DNA from: Olsenella sp. Marseille-P4559
GTDB taxonomy: Bacteria; Actinomycetota; Coriobacteriia; Coriobacteriales; Atopobiaceae
Assembly: GCF_900605015.1 (NCBI RefSeq)
Contig: NZ_LR027573.1
Coordinates: forward strand, 671,396 to 718,756
Reading direction: 5' to 3'
Length of the DNA: 47,361 nucleotides
This document shows, piece after piece, positions 1 through 8,123 of the stretch (the stretch's first letter is position 1; each line of letters opens with the position of its first letter). The notes under the pieces are model-generated. The model made no database searches, was not told the DNA's origin, and saw only the letters and a program-made list of their open reading frames with translations. The translations under genes were made by a program, and so were the position numbers.

Positions 1-361
1 ACCTGGGGTGGGGCTCGGCGGGGGCCCTCCCGGGGACTATCCCGCGCGTCCTGGGGTGGTGGGCGGAGCCGCTGTGGCCGGGCAGCCTGGGCTCGCCCTC
101 GCCGCGCCGGTCGAGCAGCAGCCCGTAGATTCCCCTGGCCGTCACCCCGGGCAGCGCCGCCTTCTCCTCGATCAGCCCCCTCACGCCGTCGAACCCGCTC
201 CGCCTGCCCGCGCGCCCGTCCTCCGGCGCGCTCCCGTCGGCAGCCCAGTACTTCGCGACCGTGTGCCTGTCGACGCCGTGCCTCCTCGCTATGTCCGAGA
301 AGTTCGGCTTGATGCCGGCTTCCTTGTCCATGTCGGGCCCTCCGATCATGTTCCCGTCCAT
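1..361 (-). CDS. IS21-like transposase (IstA type), N-terminal part
   Basis: The minus strand is open from an ATG at 361 to the window edge, giving about 120 residues with no stop. The start reads as a DNA-binding helix-turn-helix of the IS21 IstA type: residues about 11-40 include the run PNFSDIARRHGVDRHTVAKY, followed by a linker ending in TARGIYGLLLDRRG. Three in-frame ATGs lie at 361, 349 and 331; the first is chosen only because it is longest. The DDE core and the IstB helper would lie outside the window. Near the window edge the reading looks less like the family, so a frameshift there is possible. Family identity is by motif memory, not alignment. Confidence 0.65.
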   Translation of the reverse strand, partial: MDGNMIGGPDMDKEAGIKPNFSDIARRHGVDRHTVAKYWAADGSAPEDGRAGRRSGFDGVRGLIEEKAALPGVTARGIYGLLLDRRGEGEPRLPGHSGSAHHPRTRGIVPGRAPAEPHPR

Positions 362-507
362 GCCAGCCTCCCGGATGCGTGCCTACGGCCCGAATCTAGG
401 CGGTCGGCGGAACTGGTGAAACTGCGTTTGCGCGATTGGCTGAGATACATGGTCCGAACCGGTGGTTCCCATTGGCCTAACTGGCAGCTTTCAAGTTAGC
501 GCTAACA
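1..507 (-). mobile_element. Right end of an IS21-like insertion sequence
   Basis: The segment upstream of the IstA-like start ends at about 507. Read on the minus strand, the outer end begins TGTTAGCGCTAACTTGAA, with a TTAGCGCTAA palindrome, and the plus strand ends in CA as IS21 elements do. Immediately beyond it a different transposase reading frame resumes in mid-protein, which places the junction at 507/508. The opposite end is outside the window, so terminal repeats and the target duplication cannot be checked. Confidence 0.5.
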
Positions 508-508
508 C

Positions 509-952
509 TGCCCCCACCTGGGGGAGGGGATCACCCTCGTGCACGACAGGGAGAACTCGCACGACGCGGTCGTGAGGGAGCGGCGCCTCGAGAGCGAGGC
601 GTACGACTCGCGCGAGATCAAGAGGCTGGACGACGACGAGAACCCGCTCTGGAAGGTCAACCGCCTCTGCTTCCTGCTGAGGCTCCTCCTCGACGGCCAC
701 TCCGGCTTCGGCAGGTCCAACTTCGGCGGGTGGCTCGACCTCTTCTCCGTGATGATGAACCCGCCGGAGGACAGGCTGGGGAAGGTGGCGTTGGTGCCGG
801 ACCGGGCAATGGCCTCCCCGAATACGCTGCGATATCGGGACTTCTACGGACAAAGGGGCAGCTCAGAGGAGCCTTGGCTCGCCCTCTCGTATCCACACTG
901 CAAGAGGGGATTTTCCTTGTTTTTGATAATGGGCCGTTGGCTCATCCATTAA
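509..952 (+). pseudogene. 3' remnant of an IS256/IS1249-like transposase
   Basis: The frame is open from the IS21-like junction (TGC codon at 509) to a TAA at 950-952. It begins in mid-protein with CPHLGEGITLVHDRENSHDA, and continues through KRLDDDENPLWKVNRLCFLL and NTLRYRDFYG. This matches the C-terminal third of the actinobacterial IS1249-type DDE transposases as I know them. The N-terminal part is missing, apparently displaced by the IS21-like insertion. Similarity fades after about 868; the remaining codons look like read-through into flanking DNA, and the frame overlaps the 3' end of the convergent fic gene by 11 nt. It is not expected to be functional. Confidence 0.5.
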
Positions 953-1597
953 GGTGCCTGGCATCCACAAGCCCCGCGTTGAGGGGGATCTTAGGGTCGC
1001 ACGGAATAGCGATCCTCAAGAACATGTCGATGAGGCCGCCGTAGTCGCGCTCCTCCGCCGCGTCGCGGCTGGCCCGGTCGTTCTCCTCGCCCGACACCGA
1101 CCTCCACATGAGGTCGTATCCCGCATCGTGGCACACGAGTGTCCAGAAGAGCCTCTGCGTGCGATCATTCCCCTCACGAAAGGGATGCACGAAGTTGTAG
1201 TTGTCGTAGTGGTAGGCGAGATGTCGTGCGAACTCGTCACGTCCCATTCCTCTCAAGTGGTCGTCCTTCTCCAACTCGGACAGGGACCAGGCAATACCCA
1301 TGGGTATGTTCGCCGACGGGAGGAAGAACTGCGACCCCTCCTCGTTCTTCCGTATCTCCACGGTCCTGATCTCCCCGGCCCAGTCGTAGATGTCCTGGAA
1401 CAGGTAATGGTGGATGGTCTTTAGGTCGTCAAGCGTCCTTACGACGTGAGGCGAGAACTTGCTCACGAACTCGGCAGCGCGGGATGACACGAGTTCCCCC
1501 TCGGCGTTGGCCAGCTCGTCGTACGAGGTCGCACCAACGAGGTTGCGGAGTACCCCGTTTCCGGGTCGATGTAGGGGTCCACGAACTCATCCGGCAT
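942..1597 (-). pseudogene. fic: Fic/DOC family toxin (AMPylase-type), frameshifted
   Basis: Fic proteins transfer AMP or a related group from a nucleotide to a target protein. The core carries HPFREGNDRTQR (near 1150-1185), against the family HxFx(D/E)GNGRxxR, so the second glycine of the anion-binding loop is Asp here. Starting from the ATG at 1597 the first 15 residues (MPDEFVDPYIDPETG) read well. The frame then shifts by one base in a G run near 1551-1556 and resumes as LRNLVGATSYDELANAEGEL before the long 182-residue open frame. Restoring one G gives one continuous Fic protein of about 218 residues. The start overlaps the antitoxin gene by 11 nt. It may be dead, or the missing base may be a sequencing error. 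Confidence 0.8.
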
Positions 1598-1775
1598 GGG
1601 ATGCACCCTTCTTACGCTTTGGGTCCCAGCGCCGCTTGGTGCGTCGCATGAGGTCCTCTATGGGGATGTTGCCCTTCACGTACTCGTCGGCGTCTTTGCG
1701 GAATTCCGCGGAAACGTAGGCGCCTTCCATCTCGCCCGAGTGAATCGATTCCTCTACGAGCGTCTTGCGATCCAT
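1587..1775 (-). CDS. Fic-inhibiting antitoxin (VbhA type)
   Basis: This 62-residue protein begins MDRKTLVEESIHSGEMEGAY. Residues 13-18, S-G-E-M-E-G, match the inhibitory motif [S/T]xxxE[G/N] of class I Fic antitoxins, whose glutamate blocks ATP gamma-phosphate placement in the toxin's active site. The rest is a short charged helical tail. The stop lies 11 nt inside the fic start, the usual overlapping antitoxin-toxin order. The frame is intact although the toxin gene is frameshifted. Confidence 0.75.
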   Translation of the reverse strand: MDRKTLVEESIHSGEMEGAYVSAEFRKDADEYVKGNIPIEDLMRRTKRRWDPKRKKGASHAG

Positions 1776-1796
1776 ACCGATCCTCCTTCTGACTGT

Positions 1797-1890
1797 CTAG
1801 ACGAACATCCTCTCGGGCAGGGACTTCTTGACCTTTTGGAGCAAGTCCAGCTTACGCCGATGAAGGGCGAGCCAATGGCAGAAGAGAGGA
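1797..1890 (-). pseudogene. Possible C-terminal remnant of a type I restriction HsdS subunit
   Basis: The minus strand reads LALHRRKLDLLQKVKKSLPE RMFV then a stop at 1797-1799 (written here with a break). This resembles the last helix of HsdS specificity subunits, which often end in a 'HQRKLDLLKQIKKSLLEKMF'-like stretch. An in-frame stop lies upstream at 1896-1898, so only about 30 codons remain. Another minus-strand frame just upstream (ending ELERKANIPWTYISG at 1899) may belong to the same decayed gene. The call rests on a short stretch. The rest of 1776-2033 shows no gene. Confidence 0.35.
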
Positions 1891-2033
1891 ACTCTCTATC
1901 CCGAGATGTACGTCCATGGAATGTTTGCTTTCCTCTCCAGCTCAGCCGTGCGTAAGTCGGGATCCGGACACGCTGCGGGCACATCCCGGCGGCAGCGACG
2001 CGGTCGCGAGCACCTCTCGCCCTCCATCGGCGC

Positions 2034-2743
2034 ATGTACAGGCTCGTTGCAAGCGACATGGACCAGACGTTTCTGGGCTCTGATCACAAGGTGCCCCAGG
2101 CCAACATCGAGGCGATTCGTCAGATGCGCGAGCTGGGCTGCCTCTTTGTCCCTGCGTCCGGCCGCGCCTACGGCTCGGTCATGGACTCTATCGCCACGGT
2201 CCCCCCCCCGAACTCCTGGAGGGCTCCTACCTCATCAGTTACAACGGCGGCTGTCTCAACCGCATAGGCGACCCCAAGCCCCTCTACTATCACACCCTGC
2301 CGCACCAGAAGGCGGAGGCGCTCTTCCGATACGGCATGGACCTGAGCTGCGTGAGTCTGCACGTCTACGAGGCGTCTGGCATGACATAGAGCTGGAGGCT
2401 GCAGCCGGAGGAGGTCAGCTACCTAGCGGGCCACATGGACTACGAACCGGCGGACGAGCCAACCCTCGACTTCCTCGCAGACGTCGCAATCGCGAAGATG
2501 CTCTACTGCATCCCCAACGAGACGGACGAGCTGTGCGCCATTGAGAGGGACATGCCGGCGGACCTCAAGGCAGGCGTCTCCACCACCTTCAGCTCCGGCC
2601 GCTACCTTGAGTTCAATCCCGCTGGTGTCGACAAGGGCGCGGGCCTTCGCAAGCTCGCCGACTACCATGCCCAGTCGACCAACGACGACGGAGTGCTGAA
2701 GGAAATATACGAGAAGATCGTCCGGCCAGCGCTTAGCGACTAA
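2034..2743 (+). pseudogene. Cof-type HAD phosphatase, broken
   Basis: Cof-type HAD hydrolases remove phosphate from sugar phosphates and related metabolites. The start (MYRLVASDMDQTFLGSDHKV) holds HAD motif I, DxDxT/S-like, although the second Asp context is DMDQT. Three lesions are visible. A run of nine C at 2211-2219 is one base short of keeping frame, and the next part reads LLEGSYLISYNGGCLNRIGD in the shifted frame. A TAG stop interrupts at GMT-stop-SWRLQ (near 2387). The tail reads GVDKGAGLRKLADYHAQSTN, which joins the lysine motif directly to the end of the family's C-terminus; about 40 residues carrying the GDxxND metal motif are missing. This is a pseudogene on three counts. Confidence 0.8.
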
Positions 2744-2803
2744 ACTGCGGACCGACTCCTGCACTCGAGGCCCTGTCCGATAGAGCCTTGGAGCTCGGCC
2801 GCT

Positions 2804-4273
2804 CTAAGGCCTGGAGATCCTGTTCCTGGAACCATCCCGCACGAACTTCAGCGTGCCTGCCGACAGCATCGCATCGACCGTGGTACGGAGCCTCTTCGTG
2901 ATGCCCTTGTAGCCCAGGAGCCTCGCGAGCTCAGAGATAAGCACCGGACGCTCCGACAGCACGTCGAGTATCTGCTGCTCCAGGTCTCGCCGCCCCGCAT
3001 CTCTCCTACTTTCTCGCGGCTGGAACGCTGGGTGGACGTGCAGCGTCACCGAGAGGTAATCGCGGTTCTCGTCCATCTGGAAGTCGGGCATGGGGGAACC
3101 GTTGTCCGCCAGCGCCCTGAACGTTGTGGGGAATCCTGTGTTCCTCCCCTCAATGAGGTGAAGCTCCTTGAGAAAGTCGCCGATGCGGCGGTTTCGGTAG
3201 ATGCGCCCACGGATGTTGCGTGCCTGGATGTCACTGTCCTTGATGCTGCGATCGAACCCGGGATAGCTGGTGATTTCGAGCACGTCAGGCGTCTTTCGCA
3301 CCGTGATTGGCTCACTAACCTGATAGGACCGGTGGTACACGGCGTTGGATAGTATCTCCTCTACAGCAGCATAGGGATAGTTGAATACGGTCTGGGACTC
3401 TGCCCTATCGGCAAACTTCACAGTCTTGGACTCAAGCATGTAGTTTTTGATATAGGCAAGAGCGTCTCGCAGCTGCCGCTGGATGGGTCCGGTGAAGGTC
3501 TTCTCCATCATATTCTGACCCGTTGGGTCGGGCAGATCTACAACCTCGATTCTCGCGTAACGAAAGTACGTATGAATGTGGTCCGAGAACATGAGGATGC
3601 CGACATTGCGTGGACGAAGGCCCTCGGGCGGCCCTGACAGCAGCTGTAGGTCGTCAGCAAGCTCTTCAAGAGTTGCATGCTCGGACTGCTCGTAGAGGCT
3701 ACTCCCAATCTCCTTTAGGTGGTCACGCATCAACGCAAGGCTCAGGTCACTGGGGGAGGCGGCAAGGTTTGCCTGGTCATCGAAGGGGATGGTACTGGAC
3801 ACATAGTAAAGCTCCCTCTCCTCCTCGGGCGTAGCTACGGTAGTGCTGGCCATCTTTCGAATGTAGTAGAGTCTCTCGGTCGAACCCTTCTTGTAAACGT
3901 TCTTGTACGCCTTGTACGGCCTACCCTGCCCGCCGGGACACCATATGACGATTACGTACCTGCCCTCGGCAACCTGCCTGGGCTCCACGATGGGCTCGTA
4001 GTGAGGCTCGATTCCCCGGCACAGCTGGAACAGCCTCTTGAGAACGCTGTCAACCTGCTCGCGTGATATCCCCTTCGGTGGCAACTGGAGCAAGGTGTTT
4101 TTCTCCGCAATTCCTATGAGCACGTAACCGCCACCGATGTTGTCGATGTCATTTGCGAAAGCGCAAATCGTGTGCACGACGCGCTCGGGGTTGAAGTCCT
4201 CCTTCGCCTCGATGCGAGACGACTCGACAACGGAACCGCTCACCAGCTCCTCGAAGTTGATGGGTATCGCCAT
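2804..4273 (-). CDS. AlbA_2-domain ATP-binding regulator (COG2865 type)
   Basis: The 489-residue protein starts MAIPINFEELVSGSVVESSR. Residues about 8-130 form an AlbA_2 (Schlafen-like) domain with E-x-K-E and CAFAND-x-x-x-GGGYVLIGI. A GHKL-like ATP-binding segment follows near residues 300-330 (AVEEILSNAVYHRSYQV), then a C-terminal winged helix near 430-489. Proteins with this layout are thought to be DNA-binding regulators; some are found in phage-defence islands, but their biochemical role is mostly untested. The gene is monocistronic, with a very strong palindromic region just upstream (4304-4383), which suggests autoregulation. It has the same domain order as the protein at 28590-29978. 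Confidence 0.75.
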   Translation of the reverse strand: MAIPINFEELVSGSVVESSRIEAKEDFNPERVVHTICAFANDIDNIGGGYVLIGIAEKNTLLQLPPKGISREQVDSVLKRLFQLCRGIEPHYEPIVEPRQVAEGRYVIVIWCPGGQGRPYKAYKNVYKKGSTERLYYIRKMASTTVATPEEERELYYVSSTIPFDDQANLAASPSDLSLALMRDHLKEIGSSLYEQSEHATLEELADDLQLLSGPPEGLRPRNVGILMFSDHIHTYFRYARIEVVDLPDPTGQNMMEKTFTGPIQRQLRDALAYIKNYMLESKTVKFADRAESQTVFNYPYAAVEEILSNAVYHRSYQVSEPITVRKTPDVLEITSYPGFDRSIKDSDIQARNIRGRIYRNRRIGDFLKELHLIEGRNTGFPTTFRALADNGSPMPDFQMDENRDYLSVTLHVHPAFQPRESRRDAGRRDLEQQILDVLSERPVLISELARLLGYKGITKRLRTTVDAMLSAGTLKFVRDGSRNRISRP

Positions 4274-4303
4274 CTGGATCTCCCCCTGCTCTCACGGCCC
4301 GAT

Positions 4304-4383
4304 ATAACTCGATAGCTCGATGATAAACTCATCGAATATTCGATGCAAATATTGTCGAATATTCGACATAATCGTCGAGTTAT
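4304..4383 (-). promoter_or_regulatory. Nested palindromes upstream of the AlbA_2 gene (candidate operator)
   Basis: Three symmetric elements surround one axis. CATCGAATATTCGATG at 4330-4345 and TGTCGAATATTCGACA at 4353-4368 are perfect 16-bp palindromes whose centres are 23 bp apart. Outside them, ATAACTCGA at 4304-4312 pairs with TCGAGTTAT at 4375-4383. The block is AT-rich in a GC-rich genome and lies 31 nt upstream of the AlbA_2 start. It likely holds the promoter and binding sites for a dimeric regulator, perhaps the AlbA_2 protein itself. That link is inferred from position only. Confidence 0.6.
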
Positions 4384-4395
4384 CGAGTTTCCCTA

Positions 4396-5510
4396 ATGGT
4401 AGGCAGCCGCAAGCCCCCTGAAGGACATGCCCGCAAGGGCGCCTTCAGCCTCTCCAGGAGCTCGCGCTTCTCCGCGATCCCATCCCTTCCACGCATGACA
4501 GTATCGTTGAGTCCATCCGGGCCCTCCGTTCCTCGATGTCTTTGTTTGGCAACCTGCATTGCAGGCGAAGGCCCGGACATCTTTGAATCCTGTCCAGGTC
4601 AATCGTGGTCTCATATGTCCCGAACCCTGTCAAGCGGCATGGCATCCCATGTCCGGAAGACCCATGCCTTCCGGCCCGGGGGGTGTTGCCGTCCGCTGCC
4701 GAATGCCCCTGGAAGCGCGTCCTGTCCCCGTGAGACCATGCGAGCCTCCCACTCGTTCCCATATCCGCAGACACCGCGCTGCCGCGGCCCGCACATCGGT
4801 GTTCCGGCATGGCGGCAGGACAGCACTCTAACGCCGTGCGCAGCGGACATGCCGCTGCACATAGACCACTCGCGTCTGCCGCCGGAGTCTCGCGCATCCA
4901 GGGCGCCCCCAGGGGCATTCCAGATATCCCAGGCCCCTGCGTGGGGCCGTCCTGCCGCCTTCCCCTATGACGCCTCGGCCACGGGCGACTGCTGCTCGCA
5001 TCCCAGGGAGAGGGCGCAGATGGTGGTCGTCCTGGCATGGCTGTCGATCCCGAAGACCGTGGCCATGCCGGCCGTGCTAGCGAAGTTGGTGCCACCCTTG
5101 CCCATGCGGGGCCTCCCGTCCCTCGTGGCGTCGCGCGCCCTTCCCTGCGATGAGAGGCATCGTGCGGCTTTGGGAGGCCCTGCTCCAGCGGAATCGGCAG
5201 AGCCTCCCAGGTCCATGGGTTCGGGTCATACTGTCTAACAGAGAGAAAGTAGTACACAACTTAGATGCGAGCTCACCTCGGATGCCTGAGAGACAGTCCC
5301 ACATTAGCTGGAACTGCCATCCGGTTTCATGGGATGCCGTTTTGACAACGAGGCCTTCCCGAAGGCGGGCGATATCCATTGCGTGCTCGAGCGAGGAGAC
5401 TTCGCGCTTGCGGGTCTTGGGGTGCGACATGTCTGCCGTGGCCTGTATCGGCAGATAGGGCTCTGCAAGATGCGCGCCCGGAAAGCCTCCCTGGACAAGA
5501 TGACGGTCGT
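4396..5510. other. Degraded DNA without an intact gene
   Basis: Long open frames exist on both strands (for example 4396-5238 plus and 4445-5257 minus), but none reads like a protein: they are rich in Arg, Pro, Ser and Gly, as happens when high-GC DNA is read in wrong frames. The only recognisable piece is an IS110-like N-terminus at 4965-5066. A minus-strand frame starting at 5430 (MSHPKTRKREVSSLEHAMD) could be a small protein or a remnant, but I do not recognise it. Confidence 0.5.
4965..5066 (-). pseudogene. IS110-like transposase, N-terminal remnant
   Basis: The minus strand reads MATVFGIDSHARTTTICAL from an ATG at 5066, then loses similarity and stops after 33 codons. The G-I-D-x-H start with a following T-x-x-x-C-A-L is typical of the DEDD transposase N-terminus of IS110 elements, where the Asp is the first catalytic residue. 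The rest of the transposase is missing or scrambled in the degraded DNA downstream. Confidence 0.45.
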
Positions 5511-5514
5511 AAAT

Positions 5515-5553
5515 GAGACAAAGGGACTGTCCCTTTGTCTCTTCCTTTGTCTC
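5515..5553. repeat. Dispersed palindrome, copy 1, with an extra half-copy
   Basis: GAGACAAAGGGAC (5515-5527) and its exact complement (5529-5541) flank a single T, giving a 13-bp stem with a 1-nt loop. A further CCTTTGTCTC at 5544-5553 repeats the right arm in tandem with a 12-bp step. The element lies immediately after the stop codon of the minus-strand regulator gene. Two more copies occur at 11671-11701 and 24731-24759, also at 3' ends of minus-strand genes. Confidence 0.85.
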
Positions 5554-5559
5554 TTCCTG

Positions 5560-7497
5560 TCAGTTGCCGAGAAGCGCAGAGACAAACCCATCGAAGTTCG
5601 TGCTCTCCATTATGCTACGCATGCTGTCCGTACTGCTGAAGCGGTCGATGATGACGTCGAAGGTAAGACCGAGCTTGTGTATATCGGCCTTGGAGAGCCC
5701 GAACATCATGACGACATTCACATCGTTGCGCCCCCATGGTATGGGCTCATCGCTCTGGAGCACGCAGACGAAGGAGCGCTTGGCGAAGAGGCTTATCGAA
5801 TGTGGAATCGCAAGACCCTCGATGAACGCCGTCGAACTGGTGCGCTCCCTGAGCTCCACGTCATGTATGAACTCTTCATCGACATAGCCGTGCTCAAGGG
5901 CGAGATTTCCCATGAGTTTGAGATAGGCCATGACAGAATCCTCATGGGCATTGTGCAGATAGAGCTCCCTGTGCATCAAGCCTTTGAGAAAGAGCCGTGC
6001 ACGCTCCTTGTCGCGCTGCTGCTGTATGAGATCGAGCTCAATGCCGATGCGCTTCAGATCCAGACGGCTTACAAGAGGCGAGACGAGAACGCTGCACACC
6101 TCGATATCATCCGGAAGAGGAACTGTGGTAACGATCAGATCCGCCCGCGGCCGTTCGACGAGAAAGTCATCGTAGCCAATCGTGCGGCTGATGGTGAGCC
6201 TATTCGCAAAGGCATCCGAGATGGAGGCAGCGACCCGTCCGGCATAATCATGGTAGCGTTCCGATACGACGGTGCAGGATATTCGGTCATCTCCTGCGAT
6301 ATTGCTGGCAAGATAGGCACCGAAATGAAACGCGAAGAAGGCGAGTTCCTCTTCGCTCATGGATGTGTCAAGCTGCCGTTCGAGCTTGTGGCAGAAATAG
6401 ACTGCCATGTCGTAGACGAGTGGGTGGCTCTGCTTGATCTGGCTGCCGATGGGGTTGACACAGGATACCCCATATACAGCGCGCTGATAGGCATTGTAGG
6501 AATGGAGGGTCAGCTGCATGAGGAAGTCCTCGTCGAATGGCTCGAGGCCATACCGGCTGGCCGTCTCCTCTGCCGCACCGTGCACAATGTTCAGGAAATC
6601 GGTGTCTACCAGCTGCGCCATCGTGCTTGCATTCAGCTCGTCGTAATCGAACTGGTCCGTCGAGAGTGCGATGAGGAGCAATATCTGCTGGAAGTCGCCT
6701 TCCGATATCTGGATGCGGCATCTGTCTTCGAGCATGTGCGCGATCTGGTCGCCGCATTGCGCAATCTGGCGGTGGAGTCGCAGATGTTCTATGAGCTGGG
6801 TGGCGTCAATGAACTCTTCTGGAGCAGCCGAATCGTCACCCGCCTTCATGCGCACGACGATAACCATGAGATGAACAAGCAGGTTGTTGAGCGAATAGTT
6901 GTTGAGGAACAAATCGGAATCCTGACAGATTCTCACCAGCTCAGACATGATCGAGCTCGTGTCAAATCCCGGAAACATCTGCGCAAGGGTTTTCACGGAT
7001 GTGAAATAGCCATAGGAGTGCTGCGTCACGAGATAGCGAAGCAGTCGCCTCTTGTCACGCTCCGAGCCTTCGAGGAGCAGCTTGAAGTTACGCGAGGACA
7101 AGGTCAGACCGAAATCCTGGGCAAGGCCGCGGGCAGGAGGAACCACGGCGTTCATTACCGTGCTTTCGCTCACGCCGAGGTCATCTGCAATGTCGTAGAC
7201 ACTTACGCTCTCCTTGGATGAGAGCAAGGTCGTAATGAGCGTCGTGGCCCGTCTCCGGCTGTCATCCGACTGAAGGTCTGGCACGGTATGCGAAGCGCTC
7301 TGCTCGGATTTGGCTTTCCCCGCAAGACGGTAGCCATTCTGAGATGAGAGGACGGTGTATTCCTTGCCGAGCTGAGAGATGTAGGACCGAACTGTCCGGC
7401 TTGAAACCCCAAGCATCTTTGCAAGGGTTGAGGCAGGCACCCAGGTATCGGCATTCTTGAGTATATGTACGAGCCTGCTCTTCCTGTCTTCTTTCAT
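5560..7497 (-). CDS. PRD-containing PTS transcriptional regulator (LicR/MtlR type)
   Basis: A regulator that senses PTS activity by phosphorylation and controls sugar operons. Of the 645 residues, about 5-65 form a helix-turn-helix (TLAKMLGVSSRTVRSYISQL). A second winged helix follows near 85-140, then two PRD domains (about 190-400) containing conserved His residues, the second with HPLVYDMAVYFCHKLE. An EIIB-like part follows, and a C-terminal EIIA domain of the fructose/mannitol type with AIPHS as the probable phosphorylation site. The EIIB-like part lacks the usual C-x-G-I-G-T-S loop. The start at 7497 is preferred over 7521 because an AGGAGGG lies 8 nt before it. It is divergent from the beta-glucoside PTS genes and very likely controls them. 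Confidence 0.9.
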   Translation of the reverse strand: MKEDRKSRLVHILKNADTWVPASTLAKMLGVSSRTVRSYISQLGKEYTVLSSQNGYRLAGKAKSEQSASHTVPDLQSDDSRRRATTLITTLLSSKESVSVYDIADDLGVSESTVMNAVVPPARGLAQDFGLTLSSRNFKLLLEGSERDKRRLLRYLVTQHSYGYFTSVKTLAQMFPGFDTSSIMSELVRICQDSDLFLNNYSLNNLLVHLMVIVVRMKAGDDSAAPEEFIDATQLIEHLRLHRQIAQCGDQIAHMLEDRCRIQISEGDFQQILLLIALSTDQFDYDELNASTMAQLVDTDFLNIVHGAAEETASRYGLEPFDEDFLMQLTLHSYNAYQRAVYGVSCVNPIGSQIKQSHPLVYDMAVYFCHKLERQLDTSMSEEELAFFAFHFGAYLASNIAGDDRISCTVVSERYHDYAGRVAASISDAFANRLTISRTIGYDDFLVERPRADLIVTTVPLPDDIEVCSVLVSPLVSRLDLKRIGIELDLIQQQRDKERARLFLKGLMHRELYLHNAHEDSVMAYLKLMGNLALEHGYVDEEFIHDVELRERTSSTAFIEGLAIPHSISLFAKRSFVCVLQSDEPIPWGRNDVNVVMMFGLSKADIHKLGLTFDVIIDRFSSTDSMRSIMESTNFDGFVSALLGN

Positions 7498-7761
7498 TGA
7501 GCCATCCCTCCTCTGTCCCATGGTAGCTAAGCTGGTCCCGCAGCCAGGGATGAACGCCCCCTTTCGGCTACAGAAAAACTTCCTACCCGAGGAAACTGTG
7601 CTGTTTACCTGCGCAAATGTAAGGCTCTATTGCCGCTCTTCTTCCTAACCCCGGAAGCATGACTGTTAGAGGAAAAACCTGCGACCCGCGAATATGTATG
7701 GCAGTAAGAGGCCAGATGGCCTCCGGGGATTTGAAGGGCTTCACCGAGATTGGAGCACATC
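7498..7761. promoter_or_regulatory. Divergent promoter region of the regulator and the PTS operon
   Basis: The 264 nt between the two opposite starts must hold both promoters. The stretch near 7610-7633 (TTACCTGCGCAAATGTAA) has TTAC/GTAA ends around a TGCGCA core and could be an activator site, but the symmetry is imperfect. No clear -10/-35 pair, riboswitch or antiterminator hairpin could be assigned. Confidence 0.35.
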
Positions 7762-8088
7762 ATGTCTGAAGGACAGCCCATCCGTATCCTCCTTGCCTGT
7801 GGCATCGGGGCTTCCACCGGATTCATGGCAGCAACCATGCGCAAGGTCGCGAAGAGGGAAAAGCTCAATGTCACCGTCCATGCGGTGAGCAAGTCGGAGA
7901 TCATGCAGCATGCCGACAAGGTCGACGTCATTCTCCTTGGTCCCCACTTTGCAGCCGAGGTGCCTACGGTGCAGAAGGAAGTCGCGAACTATGGCGTCAA
8001 GGTTGGGTCGGTGAAGCCGGACTATTACGCGTCGCTTGATGGAGAGGCCATTCTTCGTCAGGCCATCGATATCTATCACGAGCAGTAG
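7762..8088 (+). CDS. PTS lactose/cellobiose-family EIIB component
   Basis: EIIB passes phosphate from EIIA to the sugar carried by EIIC. The 108-residue protein has the phosphate-accepting Cys13 in RILLACGIGASTGFMA and the compact alpha/beta length typical of the family. The ATG at 7762 is chosen because GGAG lies 6 nt upstream; a TTG at 7750 would overlap that ribosome site. It is the first gene of a five-gene plus-strand run. Confidence 0.92.
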   Translation: MSEGQPIRILLACGIGASTGFMAATMRKVAKREKLNVTVHAVSKSEIMQHADKVDVILLGPHFAAEVPTVQKEVANYGVKVGSVKPDYYASLDGEAILRQAIDIYHEQ

Positions 8089-8123
8089 ACAGCAGATCGA
8101 ATCATTGAGGGCTGGGGGTTCAA

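Noticed and set aside
4396-5257. Long overlapping frames on both strands in the degraded region
   Set aside because: Neither has protein-like composition or a ribosome site; only the short IS110-like start is supported.
5329-7221. A 630-codon open frame on the plus strand
   Set aside because: It is exactly antisense to the PRD regulator, which has full domain support and a good ribosome site.
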